Source of the DNA: CALOFP01 sp942492635
GTDB lineage: Bacteria > UBP6 > UBA1177 > CALOFP01
Assembly: GCA_942492635.1 (NCBI GenBank)
Contig: CALOFP010000002.1
Coordinates: 868,001 to 932,000 of the forward strand
DNA: 64,000 nucleotides
Reading direction: 5' to 3'
The position numbers and the translations under genes were made by a program. The notes under the pieces were generated by a model, which saw nothing but the letters and a program-made list of their open reading frames with translations, searched no databases and was not told the DNA's origin. Positions 28,016-37,400 of this stretch are shown piece after piece. How positions within the stretch are numbered: position 1 is the stretch's first letter; each line of letters begins with the position of its first letter.

Positions 28016-29719
28016 TTAATCCCAATCTATAATCGTAGGCAGATTAATCACATTAACTTCATCGTTGGTTTCAGGAATGTTTATGATTATTGTTTTTGTT
28101 TTAAAGGGAATATTATCAGATTCTTTGAACTGGAAATAAATCTTTTGGGCCGGATCCGTAGGGAAGAATTCGATTCCTGCATCAAGATAGTACAGCCGGC
28201 CGTATTCAGTATCTTGGAGAATAGTTTCAGTGGATTTTACTTTGAAACCTCTTGGGAATTCTTCATTGGAAATATCTTCTACCTCCCAGCCTTCAATATC
28301 GCTTATCTCGCTTAGAGCATCACTGGAAGAAGATGATATTGTGAAGGAAATTTCGGTGTTCCTGAAGTAGGTACTTATAGAAAACACTCCAGGATCAAGG
28401 TTAATTGTATCTTCACTTGCCTCCGTTATTATTTTCAGGAGGTTAGGGCCGTGCTTGCCACTATCGTGAAGATCGAAAAACGGATCATCGGGATTTTCAT
28501 CCATGTATCCATCGTCACAGTAACCTGTTGCGTTGAGAATTTTACTTTCTACAGGTTCGGTTTCACCGTTTTCAAAATATTCAACTAGAATTTTCGAGCA
28601 CATTATCTGCAGGCCAAGATCAAGTTCTCCATATTCTGCTGTAGAAAAAGTTCTTGAAACTTCATCGCTGGAATCGATTTTCCATCCTGTTTCTTCGGTT
28701 GGATTGTTGGCGATTCCTGCCGGAATAGAGCCTTCTTTCATTTCGCATTTTGCCTGGATTTTGACTGAAAGCTTCATTCCCTCGGGAACGACAGCCTTCA
28801 ACGAGATATTTTCACCGCATTTTCCTTTGGTAAAGTCGGGGTTAAGAATGTTTTTTCCATAATTTCCTGTTTCCGGGTACTCAATTTTTAAATTTGAGGC
28901 GACATCAGAATTGTCGATAAAGTTCTTAACGAATTTTTCAAAATCAGGGATAGAAATACTCATCCCCAGCTGCTCATATCTGGTTTCGATGTTTTTCCTG
29001 ACAGAGCTGAGATCGATTCTGACAATATCATTTATGAGAGCTAGTTTGATGCTGGAGGAATTTAAAACGCCGTCTTTTCGAATATCTGTAACGATATTTG
29101 CTAGAAGCTCACTCAATTCTCCTGTCGATCTGTATCCCTGTAAGATGACGGATATTGCTAGAAGTATTGCGTTTTCATCACCGCTTTTTGTGATATTAAG
29201 GTTTGTGAAGTCTGTTGTGTTGTTGCTGTCGATCTTGAAAATTGCAAGAACTTCCTTTGCCGCCTGAGTTTTAGCTTCCGAAAAAGAGTTTCCCTCTCCA
29301 ATTAGAAATTGCATTCTGACTCTCTCGAGATGGGAAAGAATATTCACATTAACTGTATCTCGATCGCTGAGATCGGAAAGAGCATAGAGTGTAAGCTGGG
29401 AAAGGGATTTTTCGCCCTTTACCTCATTGAAATAGAAACCGTCGGCCTTTAGTTCCGCAAAATGTGAAGCAAGTTCAATGTTTTTGACTTCAAAAAGACC
29501 TGAATTATCCATTATCTGAGCGTTGAAAGTTCTTCCGGTCGGGCCGAATTCATTATCCAATTCCGCAACAGAAATTGTGGTGCCGTTGATGAAAGGCCCT
29601 TTCTGTACTACACCGGAAACTAGATCCTTTTTTATTTTGACGGAATCATTCGAGTCGTTACAGGTGATGCAATGAGCTGTAATTAAAAGAATAAATAAAA
29701 TATTGAAAAGTTTTTTCAT
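28016..29719 (-). CDS. Lipoprotein of unknown function
   Basis: A 567-residue exported protein; the signal region is MKKLFNILFILLITAHCITC with Cys 17 or 20 as possible lipidation site. The N-terminal part (about 35-280) has VSGVVQKGPFINGTTISVAELD followed by beta-strand and helical segments (LTLYALSDLSDRDTVNVNILSHL). I recognise this layout from conserved lipoproteins of unknown role. Residues 280-567 appear to be beta-rich and carry a few cysteines (CGENI...CEMKEG...CSKIL...CDDGYMDENPDDP). Unlike its neighbours it lacks a long Asp-rich linker. GGGAG precedes the ATG. It converges with the collagen/L-domain gene, 97 bases away. Confidence 0.78.
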   Translation of the reverse strand: MKKLFNILFILLITAHCITCNDSNDSVKIKKDLVSGVVQKGPFINGTTISVAELDNEFGPTGRTFNAQIMDNSGLFEVKNIELASHFAELKADGFYFNEVKGEKSLSQLTLYALSDLSDRDTVNVNILSHLERVRMQFLIGEGNSFSEAKTQAAKEVLAIFKIDSNNTTDFTNLNITKSGDENAILLAISVILQGYRSTGELSELLANIVTDIRKDGVLNSSSIKLALINDIVRIDLSSVRKNIETRYEQLGMSISIPDFEKFVKNFIDNSDVASNLKIEYPETGNYGKNILNPDFTKGKCGENISLKAVVPEGMKLSVKIQAKCEMKEGSIPAGIANNPTEETGWKIDSSDEVSRTFSTAEYGELDLGLQIMCSKILVEYFENGETEPVESKILNATGYCDDGYMDENPDDPFFDLHDSGKHGPNLLKIITEASEDTINLDPGVFSISTYFRNTEISFTISSSSSDALSEISDIEGWEVEDISNEEFPRGFKVKSTETILQDTEYGRLYYLDAGIEFFPTDPAQKIYFQFKESDNIPFKTKTIIINIPETNDEVNVINLPTIIDWD

Positions 29720-29920
29720 TAAAATTCTCCCTGAAAAAGTAATGTTTTTTGCAGGCGAAGCTATTGTTGATGCAATGCAATATGTAAAATATACAAAAGT
29801 TAGATAAAGTCAAATAAAGTATCGTTATGAATGATTGATTGATGACTTTGTTTTAAGTTTACTGGAAAGCTCTGCAAGAAACGACAGAGCTAGATTGATA
29901 TTGCATCATTTCAACTGCAA

Positions 29921-30397
29921 TCACTCTTTCTCTCTAAACTTTTCGACACCATTTTTTACAAAATTCGGAGGCATACTCAATATTTGGGCAATTTCTTCCG
30001 GATCTTTTCCCTCCTTCCACAATCTGTAGGATAGAAATTCCAGTGATTCTCCCACTTCAATTATGTTTTTGTCGGGATCGTAGAAACGAACTACCTTCTG
30101 CCTCCAGGGTTGTTCCCGTGCTTCGTGAACAAATTCAACATCCAAATTTTTTAACTTTTCTACAAAGTTGTCAACGTCATCGTGTTCAAAGTAAAGTTCA
30201 AAATTGTTGCTGTTGTTTAAAATGACCTTGTTATCGATCAGATCGGAGAAGTGAGATTTAAGATGGATTGCAAAATCTCCTTCAAAGCAGACATTTTCAC
30301 CGTAATCGTACTTAACCTTCTGTCCTAAAACCTTCTCGTAAAATTCTCTTGATCTTTCAATGTTTTCAACCGTTATGAGCGAACATTTGAACTTCAT
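29921..30397 (-). CDS. VOC-family (glyoxalase-like) protein
   Basis: A 158-residue small protein of the vicinal oxygen chelate fold. It begins KFKCSLITVENIERSREFYEKVLG, the typical first beta-alpha unit. It keeps FELYFEHDDVDNFVEKLK and RFYDPDKNIIEVGESL, the second half with its conserved Asp-Pro and Glu. About 30 extra residues at the end (YRLWKEGKDPEEIAQILSM) look helical. Members are lyases, dioxygenases or drug-binding resistance proteins; this one cannot be placed. GGAG lies eight bases before the ATG. It is divergent from the AraC-GyrI gene with 115 bases between, so the two may share control and possibly a small-molecule ligand. Confidence 0.9.
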   Translation of the reverse strand: MKFKCSLITVENIERSREFYEKVLGQKVKYDYGENVCFEGDFAIHLKSHFSDLIDNKVILNNSNNFELYFEHDDVDNFVEKLKNLDVEFVHEAREQPWRQKVVRFYDPDKNIIEVGESLEFLSYRLWKEGKDPEEIAQILSMPPNFVKNGVEKFREKE

Positions 30398-30512
30398 TTT
30401 TTACTCCAGGGAAAATTGTTACATGGAATTGATATAATTTATTCATCTTTTTTGCAAGATAAGTATAAATTTCATATTGAATATTTAAAAAGTTTTCCCT
30501 TCGGAGGATCAA

Positions 30513-31517
30513 GTGGAAAAGAGAAGAGGACTCAGCAGTGCAGTGGTGGATGAGCAGAAATCCGAATATATTTCAAGAATAAATCGTGTTCTGGATTACA
30601 TAGACAACAATATGGAAAAAAAGCTGACTCTTGAGAAGTTGGGCGCTGTGGCGAATTTTTCCCCCTACCATTTTCACCGCATTTTCGCAGCAATGGTAGG
30701 TGAAACCCTTAACAAGTTCATCCTTAGGGTCAGGATCGAGAGGGCGGCGACCAAACTATTCTCAAATCCCAGAAAGAGCATCACGGAGATAGCCTTTGAC
30801 TGTGGCTTTTCCAGTTCCAGCGTCTTTTCACGGGCGTTCAAGGAGTACTATGGAGTTAGTGCAAGTGAATGCAGGAACGGTAGAAATGAATACAAAAGCA
30901 AGATCTGCAAAATGGAAAGCAACAGTAGTCAAACGCTTCGCAAGAAATGGAAAGAATCCGATGTAAAGGTTTCCTATAATGGGGCTGTCGATGGAAACCA
31001 GTTATGGAGGATAACTATGAAAAACGAGATGAACGTTAATGTTGAGATTCAGGACTTGAAACCGATGACAGTGGCCTATGTCAGGCATATGGGACCATAC
31101 AAAGGTGATTCAGGTCTTTTTGCGGAGCTTTTCGGAAAGCTTTACAGATGGGCCGGTCCGAGAGGACTGCTGAACTTTCCGGAAACCCTTGTGATGTCGA
31201 TCTATCACGACGATCCTAACCTTACCGAGCAGGATAAACTTCGGCTCAGCGTATGTATTACCGTTCCTGAAGAGACCGAAGTTGAAGGAGAAATCGGGAA
31301 AATGGAAATACCAGCAGGAAAATGGGCTCTCGCCAGATTCGAACTTGGCGAAAAGGATTACGAAGCCGCATGGCAGGCTGTGATGGGTGAGTGGCTGCCC
31401 TCCAGCGGATACCAGCCGGATGATCGCCCTTGCATGGAAATCTACCGAAACAATCCCGAAGAGCATCCCGAACACAAATGCGTCGTGGATATCTGTATCC
31501 CCGTTGTACCGATGTAG
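30513..31517 (+). CDS. AraC-family regulator with GyrI-like ligand domain
   Basis: A 334-residue regulator. Two AraC helix-turn-helix motifs lie at about 25-120 (LTLEKLGAVANFSPYHFHRIF and ITEIAFDCGFSSSSVFSRAFKEYYG). A GyrI-like domain (about 175-334) begins MNVNVEIQDLKPMTVAYVRHMGPY and ends CVVDICIPVVPM. Such proteins bind hydrophobic cations or drugs and activate efflux or detoxification genes. The start codon is GTG at 30513, with GGAGG five bases upstream. It is divergent from a VOC gene and has a paralog at 51.8-52.7 kb with the same domain order. A TATAAT at 30433-30438 is a plausible -10. A MATE exporter lies 0.9 kb downstream in the opposite direction, but with its own MarR. Confidence 0.92.
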   Translation: MEKRRGLSSAVVDEQKSEYISRINRVLDYIDNNMEKKLTLEKLGAVANFSPYHFHRIFAAMVGETLNKFILRVRIERAATKLFSNPRKSITEIAFDCGFSSSSVFSRAFKEYYGVSASECRNGRNEYKSKICKMESNSSQTLRKKWKESDVKVSYNGAVDGNQLWRITMKNEMNVNVEIQDLKPMTVAYVRHMGPYKGDSGLFAELFGKLYRWAGPRGLLNFPETLVMSIYHDDPNLTEQDKLRLSVCITVPEETEVEGEIGKMEIPAGKWALARFELGEKDYEAAWQAVMGEWLPSSGYQPDDRPCMEIYRNNPEEHPEHKCVVDICIPVVPM

Positions 31518-31582
31518 AAAAAATCACAGCAGGTTCGCCATGAAAGGGGTGACGAATTTGGGATAAAATATACCCTTCCGTA

Positions 31583-31604
31583 GAGACGCAGCATGCTGCG
31601 TCTC
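31583..31604. repeat. 22-bp perfect palindrome
   Basis: The half-site GAGACGCAGCA is followed by its exact reverse complement. It lies 66 bases after the AraC-GyrI stop codon and has no T-tract. It looks like a REP-type intergenic palindrome rather than a classical terminator, though it could form an RNA hairpin. Confidence 0.75.
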
Positions 31605-31725
31605 ATCCTGTTACAAGTTGACATTTAAAATCAGAAATGGGCGAACACGGAGGTAGTTCGAAGAAATAATTATAGCGGTGTGTGTAAACGCACCGTTAGA
31701 TAAACGCCACCCCCTTCTTCTTAAA

Positions 31726-31752
31726 ATCCTCCCCTTGTTGCAAGGGGAGGAT
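31726..31752. repeat. 12-bp-arm inverted repeat
   Basis: ATCCTCCCCTTG, a three-base loop TTG, then CAAGGGGAGGAT make a perfect stem. A related purine/pyrimidine hairpin (CCCCTCTTTT / AAAAGAGGGG) lies at 32234-32254. Both belong to the repeat mosaic rather than to a gene. Confidence 0.7.
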
Positions 31753-31775
31753 ATAGGAGGAGTTAATTCCCGATA

Positions 31776-32119
31776 CAGATCAGCGCTGACCTTGAAGCCG
31801 ATGGGAAATTTGAGATCTGAAAAAACTTTTTACAACCAAAATCAGCGACAGAATTCACCATGATAAAAATATACCGCCCAATTCAGCCGATAAAGTCAAG
31901 TCAAAACCAATATACTGATTGTCATGGCCGCTGAATTCGCGAAATTAAAAATATCAAGACCGAATTAACGGCTGGCTGGAGCCTACTGTTATTTTTCAGA
32001 CAGATCCAGTGGCTTTTTTCGTCAAGATACAAACAATTCGGTCATTCCAGCCGCTGAATCGGCCAGAATATTTTTTTTGAGGTGGGATTGGAAACGGAAT
32101 CGGGATTTTTACATTTGAG
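31776..32119. repeat. Degenerate ~340-bp noncoding element, copy 1
   Basis: Aligns by eye along its length with 41759-42100. Both copies carry three internal units of the form CxGCxxCTGAAT...AAAAATATC; here near 31842, 31923 and 32048. Both end with a run of T, then a GGxAATGGGATTTT-like tail (here GGAATCGGGATTTTT). No reading frame is conserved between copies. Confidence 0.65.
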
Positions 32120-32446
32120 AAAAGTTCAGTTCCTTATTTTAAGGACAGGGGAGGGTGAGTCATTGGGATTAAATAGAATTCACCCGGATGTTTCTGTTTG
32201 TTTTGTTACTGTATCGGAATAACTCCCCTCATTCCCCTCTTTTAAAAAGAGGGGAGGTGATATGTGTTTTAGTGATTAACTTAATAGTTATGTGCCTGGA
32301 GGAGTTTTGGAATCGGAAGAGGGCCCACACGGGGACACGCTACGGTATAGTTGTTAAAAACCGCATAAAACAAAGGGCCTGGGGGTTCCCCCGTCCATTC
32401 CGTGTTTGAGGTTTCATCGCATGCTACGAAGGAGCTCATCACTGAA

Positions 32447-33784
32447 TTAATTCTCTACCAGTTCTCTTCCGACTACTCCCCAGGATGTGATTCCGGTGAG
32501 GATGTTCGCGGCGGCTGCGCCGATGAATATTCCTGTGATTCCGAAAAGATGGGAAAGGACGATCGCCAGTGGGATGTAGAGTACCACCATTCTCATTGTC
32601 GTGAGGGAGAGGGATTTGAACGGTTTCTGGATTCCGTTGAGTACGGAGGTGGAGAGCATTATTATTCCCTGAAATCCGTAGCTTATTGAGACGATCACAA
32701 GGTAGGTGGCGGCGATTTCTATTACCGCTTCGTTGCTGTTGAAAAGTTTAGCAACGGGTGATGCTGCAAAATAGAAAAAGAGGGCAAGGAGCAGGCTCCA
32801 GAGAAGTGAGAAGATTGATCCGCATTTGATTCCCTCTTTAATGCGTGAAACCTTGCCGGCACCGTGGTTCTGGCCCGTGAACGGTGTGATTACGGAGGCG
32901 AGCGCCATTATTATTCCGAGTGCGAATGTCTCTATTCTAGATGCCACTCCGAATGCGGCCACGGCCTCTTTTCCGTATCCGGCAACCATTCTTGTTATTA
33001 CGGCCAGGGAAAGGGGAACTACGAGGTTGGAAAAGGCTGCCGGAATTCCTATGGAGAGTATTCTTTTCCATGAGTTCAGCAGTTTTGTAAGCGGTGGAAT
33101 CGCGAATGTCACCATCTTTTCCCTTTTTATTAGGATGAACAGGCTGAGGGTGAGGGTGGTCATCCTGGCGATTACCGTCGCAACGGCTCCTCCGGCAATT
33201 CCGAACCCGGGTATGGGGCCCAATCCGAATATGAGTACGGGATCAAGGATGAGATTGACGAAAACCGCAGTCAGCATGATTATTCCCGGCGTTTTTGTAT
33301 CTCCGGTAGCCCTGATCGCATTGTTGCCCACCATGGGGATTACGACGAAGGGCGCTCCGGCGTACCAGATTTTCATGTAGGTGGAGATGTGGGGAAGCAG
33401 CTCCTTCTGTGCTCCCATGAGAGAAAATAGCGGTTCGATGGTCCCTATTCCAAGTAACGATATGAAAAAGACGATTGCGACGGATAGAAGAAGGCTGTCG
33501 GTCGTGAGTCTTTTTACTCTGGCTGTGTCCCGGTCACCTATAGCGCTTGAGATGAGTGCCGATGCCCCTATTCCCAGTCCTCCCGCAATACTTCCTATCA
33601 CGATGACAACGGGGAATGTGAAACTTACGGCGGCAAGTTCCTCGGTTCCCAGCATTCCGATGAATATTGTGTCCACCAGATTGAAAAGTATCATTCCTCC
33701 GATTCCTGCAAGCATGGGAATTGTCAGTTTCAGGAGTGTGGAGGGTACGTTTCCTGTCGTGAGTGAAGGTTTTCTACTTTTCAT
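32447..33784 (-). CDS. MATE-family multidrug efflux transporter
   Basis: A 445-residue inner-membrane protein with about twelve hydrophobic helices in two homologous halves, the usual length and layout of MATE exporters, which expel drugs using a sodium or proton gradient. Recognisable segments include LLKLTIPMLAGIGGMILFNLVDTIFIG near the start, IPMVGNNAIRATGDTKTPG between halves, and SIGIPAAFSNLVVPLSLAVI at the start of the second half. The ATG at 33784 has GGAG six bases upstream and overlaps the end of the upstream MarR gene by eleven bases, showing translational coupling. Regulation by that MarR protein through palindromes upstream is very likely. Substrates are unknown. Confidence 0.94.
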   Translation of the reverse strand: MKSRKPSLTTGNVPSTLLKLTIPMLAGIGGMILFNLVDTIFIGMLGTEELAAVSFTFPVVIVIGSIAGGLGIGASALISSAIGDRDTARVKRLTTDSLLLSVAIVFFISLLGIGTIEPLFSLMGAQKELLPHISTYMKIWYAGAPFVVIPMVGNNAIRATGDTKTPGIIMLTAVFVNLILDPVLIFGLGPIPGFGIAGGAVATVIARMTTLTLSLFILIKREKMVTFAIPPLTKLLNSWKRILSIGIPAAFSNLVVPLSLAVITRMVAGYGKEAVAAFGVASRIETFALGIIMALASVITPFTGQNHGAGKVSRIKEGIKCGSIFSLLWSLLLALFFYFAASPVAKLFNSNEAVIEIAATYLVIVSISYGFQGIIMLSTSVLNGIQKPFKSLSLTTMRMVVLYIPLAIVLSHLFGITGIFIGAAAANILTGITSWGVVGRELVEN

Positions 33785-34223
33785 CAACTTCTCCGGAACT
33801 GTTCACGGCGTTGGCGATGAGTTTTTCCATAAGTGTCTGTGTCATTTCTATCTCTTTTTCCGAAAAACCTTCGGTAAGCTTTTCCATCCATCCGATCAGT
33901 ATTTTTTTTATCTCCGGAACGATCTCTTCTCCCTTTTCCGTCAGGCTGAGCCGAAATGTCCTGGCGTCAGTAGGGCAGGATTCCTTTTTTACCAGACCTC
34001 GATCAAGCAGTTTCTGTATGGCCCTTGTGGTGTTAGCCCTGTCGATATGGAGATCTCTGGACAGTTCGTGGGGTGTTGCCGTACCCATTCGTGCTATTGC
34101 GATGAGAAAGTGGGGTGTCCCTCTTCCCAGATTGTAAACCGCAAGCTTCGGTTCGAAGTAGGCGTGTGCCCGACGATGAAGAATGGCAATCATTTTGCCG
34201 ATTGATTTAGATTCAATTTTCAT
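33774..34223 (-). CDS. MarR-family transcriptional regulator
   Basis: A 149-residue winged-helix repressor. It has the MarR layout: an N-terminal dimer helix, helix-turn-helix ATPHELSRDLHIDRANTTRAIQKLLDRGLV, the wing KESCPTDARTFRLSLTEKG and C-terminal dimer helices. The DxR pair of the wing (TDAR) is present. The start is ATG 34223, with AGGAGG close upstream; an upstream in-frame start lies inside an operator palindrome. It is the first gene of an operon with the MATE exporter (11-base overlap). Two identical palindromes in opposite orientation flank its promoter, suggesting autorepression lifted by a drug-like ligand. Confidence 0.95.
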   Translation of the reverse strand: MKIESKSIGKMIAILHRRAHAYFEPKLAVYNLGRGTPHFLIAIARMGTATPHELSRDLHIDRANTTRAIQKLLDRGLVKKESCPTDARTFRLSLTEKGEEIVPEIKKILIGWMEKLTEGFSEKEIEMTQTLMEKLIANAVNSSGEVDEK

Positions 34224-34235
34224 TTTTCCTCCTTG

Positions 34236-34253
34236 TTGTTGCGCTCGCAACAA
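34236..34253. promoter_or_regulatory. MarR operator O1
   Basis: TTGTTGCG-CT-CGCAACAA is a perfect 8-bp-arm palindrome lying between the -10 box and the ribosome site of the marR gene. Its core is the exact reverse complement of the site 43 bases upstream. Confidence 0.8.
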
Positions 34254-34265
34254 ATTTCAGATCTC

Positions 34266-34293
34266 AGTATACTCAAAAATGTTGCGAGCGCAA
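34266..34293 (-). promoter_or_regulatory. Promoter of the marR-MATE operon
   Basis: On the minus strand TTGCGC (34293-34288) and TATACT (34271-34266) are 16 bases apart. The -35 lies inside the upstream operator and transcription would start near 34259, just before the downstream operator. This geometry suits repression. Confidence 0.6.
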
Positions 34294-34295
34294 CA
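34280..34295. promoter_or_regulatory. MarR operator O2
   Basis: TGTTGCG-AG-CGCAACA, perfect palindrome. Centre-to-centre distance to O1 is 43 bases, about four helical turns, so both dimers would sit on the same DNA face. Confidence 0.8.
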
Positions 34296-34310
34296 ATGAA
34301 GTCGGCCCCG

Positions 34311-34339
34311 GTCGACATGTCCTATAAGACATATACGAC
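34311..34339. promoter_or_regulatory. Imperfect inverted repeat before the AAA-type gene
   Basis: GTCGACATGTC and GACATATACGAC form an imperfect inverted repeat around CTATAA. It is about 90 bases before the start of the large ATPase-like gene, and could be an operator for it or an extra control site for the divergent operon. Confidence 0.35.
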
Positions 34340-34428
34340 TGATAATAAAATTCTTTTAAAAAATAATATAATTGAGTATAGTTATAACAAATAAGAATAT
34401 AAATCATTACCTATTTAGATTATTTTAA

Positions 34429-37400
34429 ATGGATGTATCATTAAAAATATATGAGCGCAAGTCAGAACTTGAAGAACTCATGTTCCAGTACGCTTCCCTG
34501 AACGGCGCAAGTTACGCGGTTTTCATTGAGGGTGAACCGGGCGTCGGGAGTACCGCACTTGCTGAGCATTTTCTTCGAAAAATCAGTGATCGCGGACCTG
34601 CGGTGATTCGCTGCATGGCCTGTGGAATGATGACGGCGATACCCTATATCGCATTCTCCAGAGGAATCTCCCGTTTTTTCAAACTGGTGATGAAAGGTGC
34701 AAAGGGTACGGAGGATAGATTCTCCAATATTCGAACCCTCCAGCTTATAAATCCCATCGCGGAAATGGTTCCCGAGGTCAAGACTCTGGGAGGAAAATTT
34801 CATTTTATTCCGGCTGACGTAGACACGGAAATGAGGGAGCCTGTTGAAAACGGCTTTGCCCACCTGATCTCGCTCCTCAGGAAAGAGTCGGTGCCGCTTG
34901 TAATTTTTATAGATGATGCCCACCTGCTCGACAGAGCATCAATCGATCTTCTTCTCTCCCTTCTTGATAGAGATCTGCTTTCCAATACTCTTTTTCTCTG
35001 CACCGTGGAAAAAGGTGAAGCAAGTGAAATTTTCAGTTTCTTCAAAGAGTATACCAGGAAAAAAATTGTGCTCGAGCCTCTTTCCGAAGATGGTGTCATG
35101 GAGTTGATTACCGATAGAATCAAAGGCGATGAAAAAGAGACCCTCGTTCTACACTCTTTCTTCAGAGAAGTAACTTTTTCCAGACCCTACGACTGCACAG
35201 AGCTCTACTGTCAACTTTGGGAGAAGGGGTACATTTGTGACGTTGGAAACGGCAGTTCCAGATGGGATATGGATGCGATCAGGACTGATCGTGATCTTTT
35301 CTGTAACGAGTCGGGTGTTGTCAGGGAGTGTATCTATATGGAAAGGGATAAACAGGAGCTTCTGGAACTCTTTTCATGTGCCGGAGACCACATACCCGGA
35401 GATTTGGCTGCGAAGCTTGCCGGAATTAGTCGAAAATCTCTCGGCATACAGTTGCGCTGGGCTGAACAGGCCCGTTTTTTAAGAATCTCAGCAGACGGTG
35501 TTCATTTTTTCCATCCGTTGGTTAGAAAAAGGATATATCAGGATATGGATGATGAGCGGCGCTGGGAACGTCACTTTACGATTGCCTCTATCCTCAACAG
35601 GGAGGAGGATGTGATGATGAAAGCCTTCCACTTGAACCGATCCAGCCATCTCTTGGACTCTGTTGAAAAGAAGATCCAGGCTGCAGTCACAAACATAAGG
35701 GCTGCCCGGTTCGCCAGAAGAAAAAATGGAATTCATGAGGCGGTTTCATTTCTCAGGGAAGCTGCCGGTTATTTCAAGGAGATGCCCGAATCCGCAGCAC
35801 CCGAGCTCTACCTCGAAATGCAGATAGAAAAAGCGGAATGTTCAATGATGGGAGGGGATGAGGGTGAAGCGGGAACGTTGATTGAATCGGTTCTTGATAA
35901 TCTGGAGGGACGAGAACGAAGGATGGCTTTTGCATCAAGGATGACTTCTCTCTATGAAATGCGGGATAACCCGGAAAAGGCGGTGGAACTCGGGAAGCGT
36001 ATACTCGATGAAAGTACCACTCCTATTCCCGATTCCTTGGTTAAACTGAAAATCTTTTTTAACTTCATTCCCCTGGCCTTCAAAATGTGGGGAAAACGAA
36101 AGGAAAAGCTGCTTTTCAGGGAACCCGTAAAAAAGGAATCAGTGAAGGCTGAGATCGAACTGTTGAATGCCCTGTTCGTGCCACTCCTTCGGCAGGAGTG
36201 TATGAAGGAGGCTTTATGGGTTACCATACAAATTCTCCGCAGAATATTCCGATACGGACCTGCAATGGACTGTGCAAAAACTTTTTTCGCTTTCGGAACA
36301 TTCGCCGCCATGTACTTAAGAAAACATTCAATAGTCAAACATTACGCAGAATTCGGCATAGCCGTTTCCGAAAAACTAGACAGCAGGATTATCTACAACA
36401 GGACAGAACTCTATCTCACGCTTTTTATTTTACCGGGAGAAATGGGAGTTTCGGATGTTGAGAAAAAGTTTCTTGAGATAGCTGACAACGCTTCGTTTCT
36501 CGGAGACTGGATCTGTGAATCCGTTGCCCTTCAGAGACACCTCGAATGTTCCTTCATCGGTGGAACACATCTGCCGGAAATTGCCTCCAGACACAGAAAA
36601 TACTCCGACCGCATCAAACGTTCCTCCACAACATCGGTACGAAAACAGCTGTCTCTACAGGAAAGAGTCCTCTCTGTTCTAATCGGTACTACACAGGACG
36701 CTGTGGAAGAGGCCTGTGAATCGGAATTGTGCGGAGCTGGACGGATCTACAGCCTGATGTCTGGTGTAAAGGTCAATGTAATCATGGGCTGGCACAAAAA
36801 AGCCTTTGAAAACATTACTACGCTGAATGGGACTGCGGGAATTGTCGAGCCGACACTTCAGTACGGAGAGTTTCTCTATTTCGGATCGATAGCCTTGTGC
36901 CGGATGGCCAGGGGAATGGGGTTGAGAGACAGAGTCATGTGGCTTAGGAAGGTGAAAAAATGGTCTGTTCTGCTGGAGAAAATGGCCGAGGCCCTTCCGG
37001 ACAGTTTCCACCACAAGAGGGTTCTCGTCCAGGCTGAACTTGAGGCGCTTAAAGGTAGAACCGAAAAAGCCGTACGCCTGGCTGCCGAATCAGCCGTCGA
37101 GGCTGAAAAGTACGGCTTTCTGCAAAACTCCGCAGTAGCCTGGGAATCGGCCGGAAGCTACTATTTCTCAAAGGGAATGAAAGAGGCGGCCAGCGGTTAC
37201 TATCGAAAGGCGCTTTTTCACTACTCATCATGGGGAGCCTGGGGAAAAGTTCGTAAGCTTCAGCTTGAGATAGCCGCAATTGTTCCTCCGCCTGCTCGGA
37301 CAGTGGCAAATTACAACCTGGACAGTTTTTTTCCAATTGTTAAATCGGTAGAAAAATCGGATCTTTTCATGAATATGCTGACGGTAATAATGAAAACAAC

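Larger units (their letters stand above)
31518..32446. other. Gene-free mosaic of dispersed repeats and palindromes
   Basis: About 930 bases without a credible gene. In order: a 22-bp perfect palindrome (31583-31604), a GGGCGAACACGGAGG motif (31639), a GTGTAAACGCACCG motif (31682), a 12-bp-arm hairpin (31726-31752), a ~340-bp degenerate element (31776-32119), a CCCCTCTTTT/AAAAGAGGGG hairpin (32234-32254) and a second GGGC..ACACGG motif (32321). Several modules recur at 41.7-42.4 kb in another order. Confidence 0.7.

Noticed and set aside
32188..32409. 73-codon open frame with NNSPHSPLLKRGEV
   Set aside because: This peptide arises from the CCCCTC/GAGGGG hairpin repeat, a common source of false genes.
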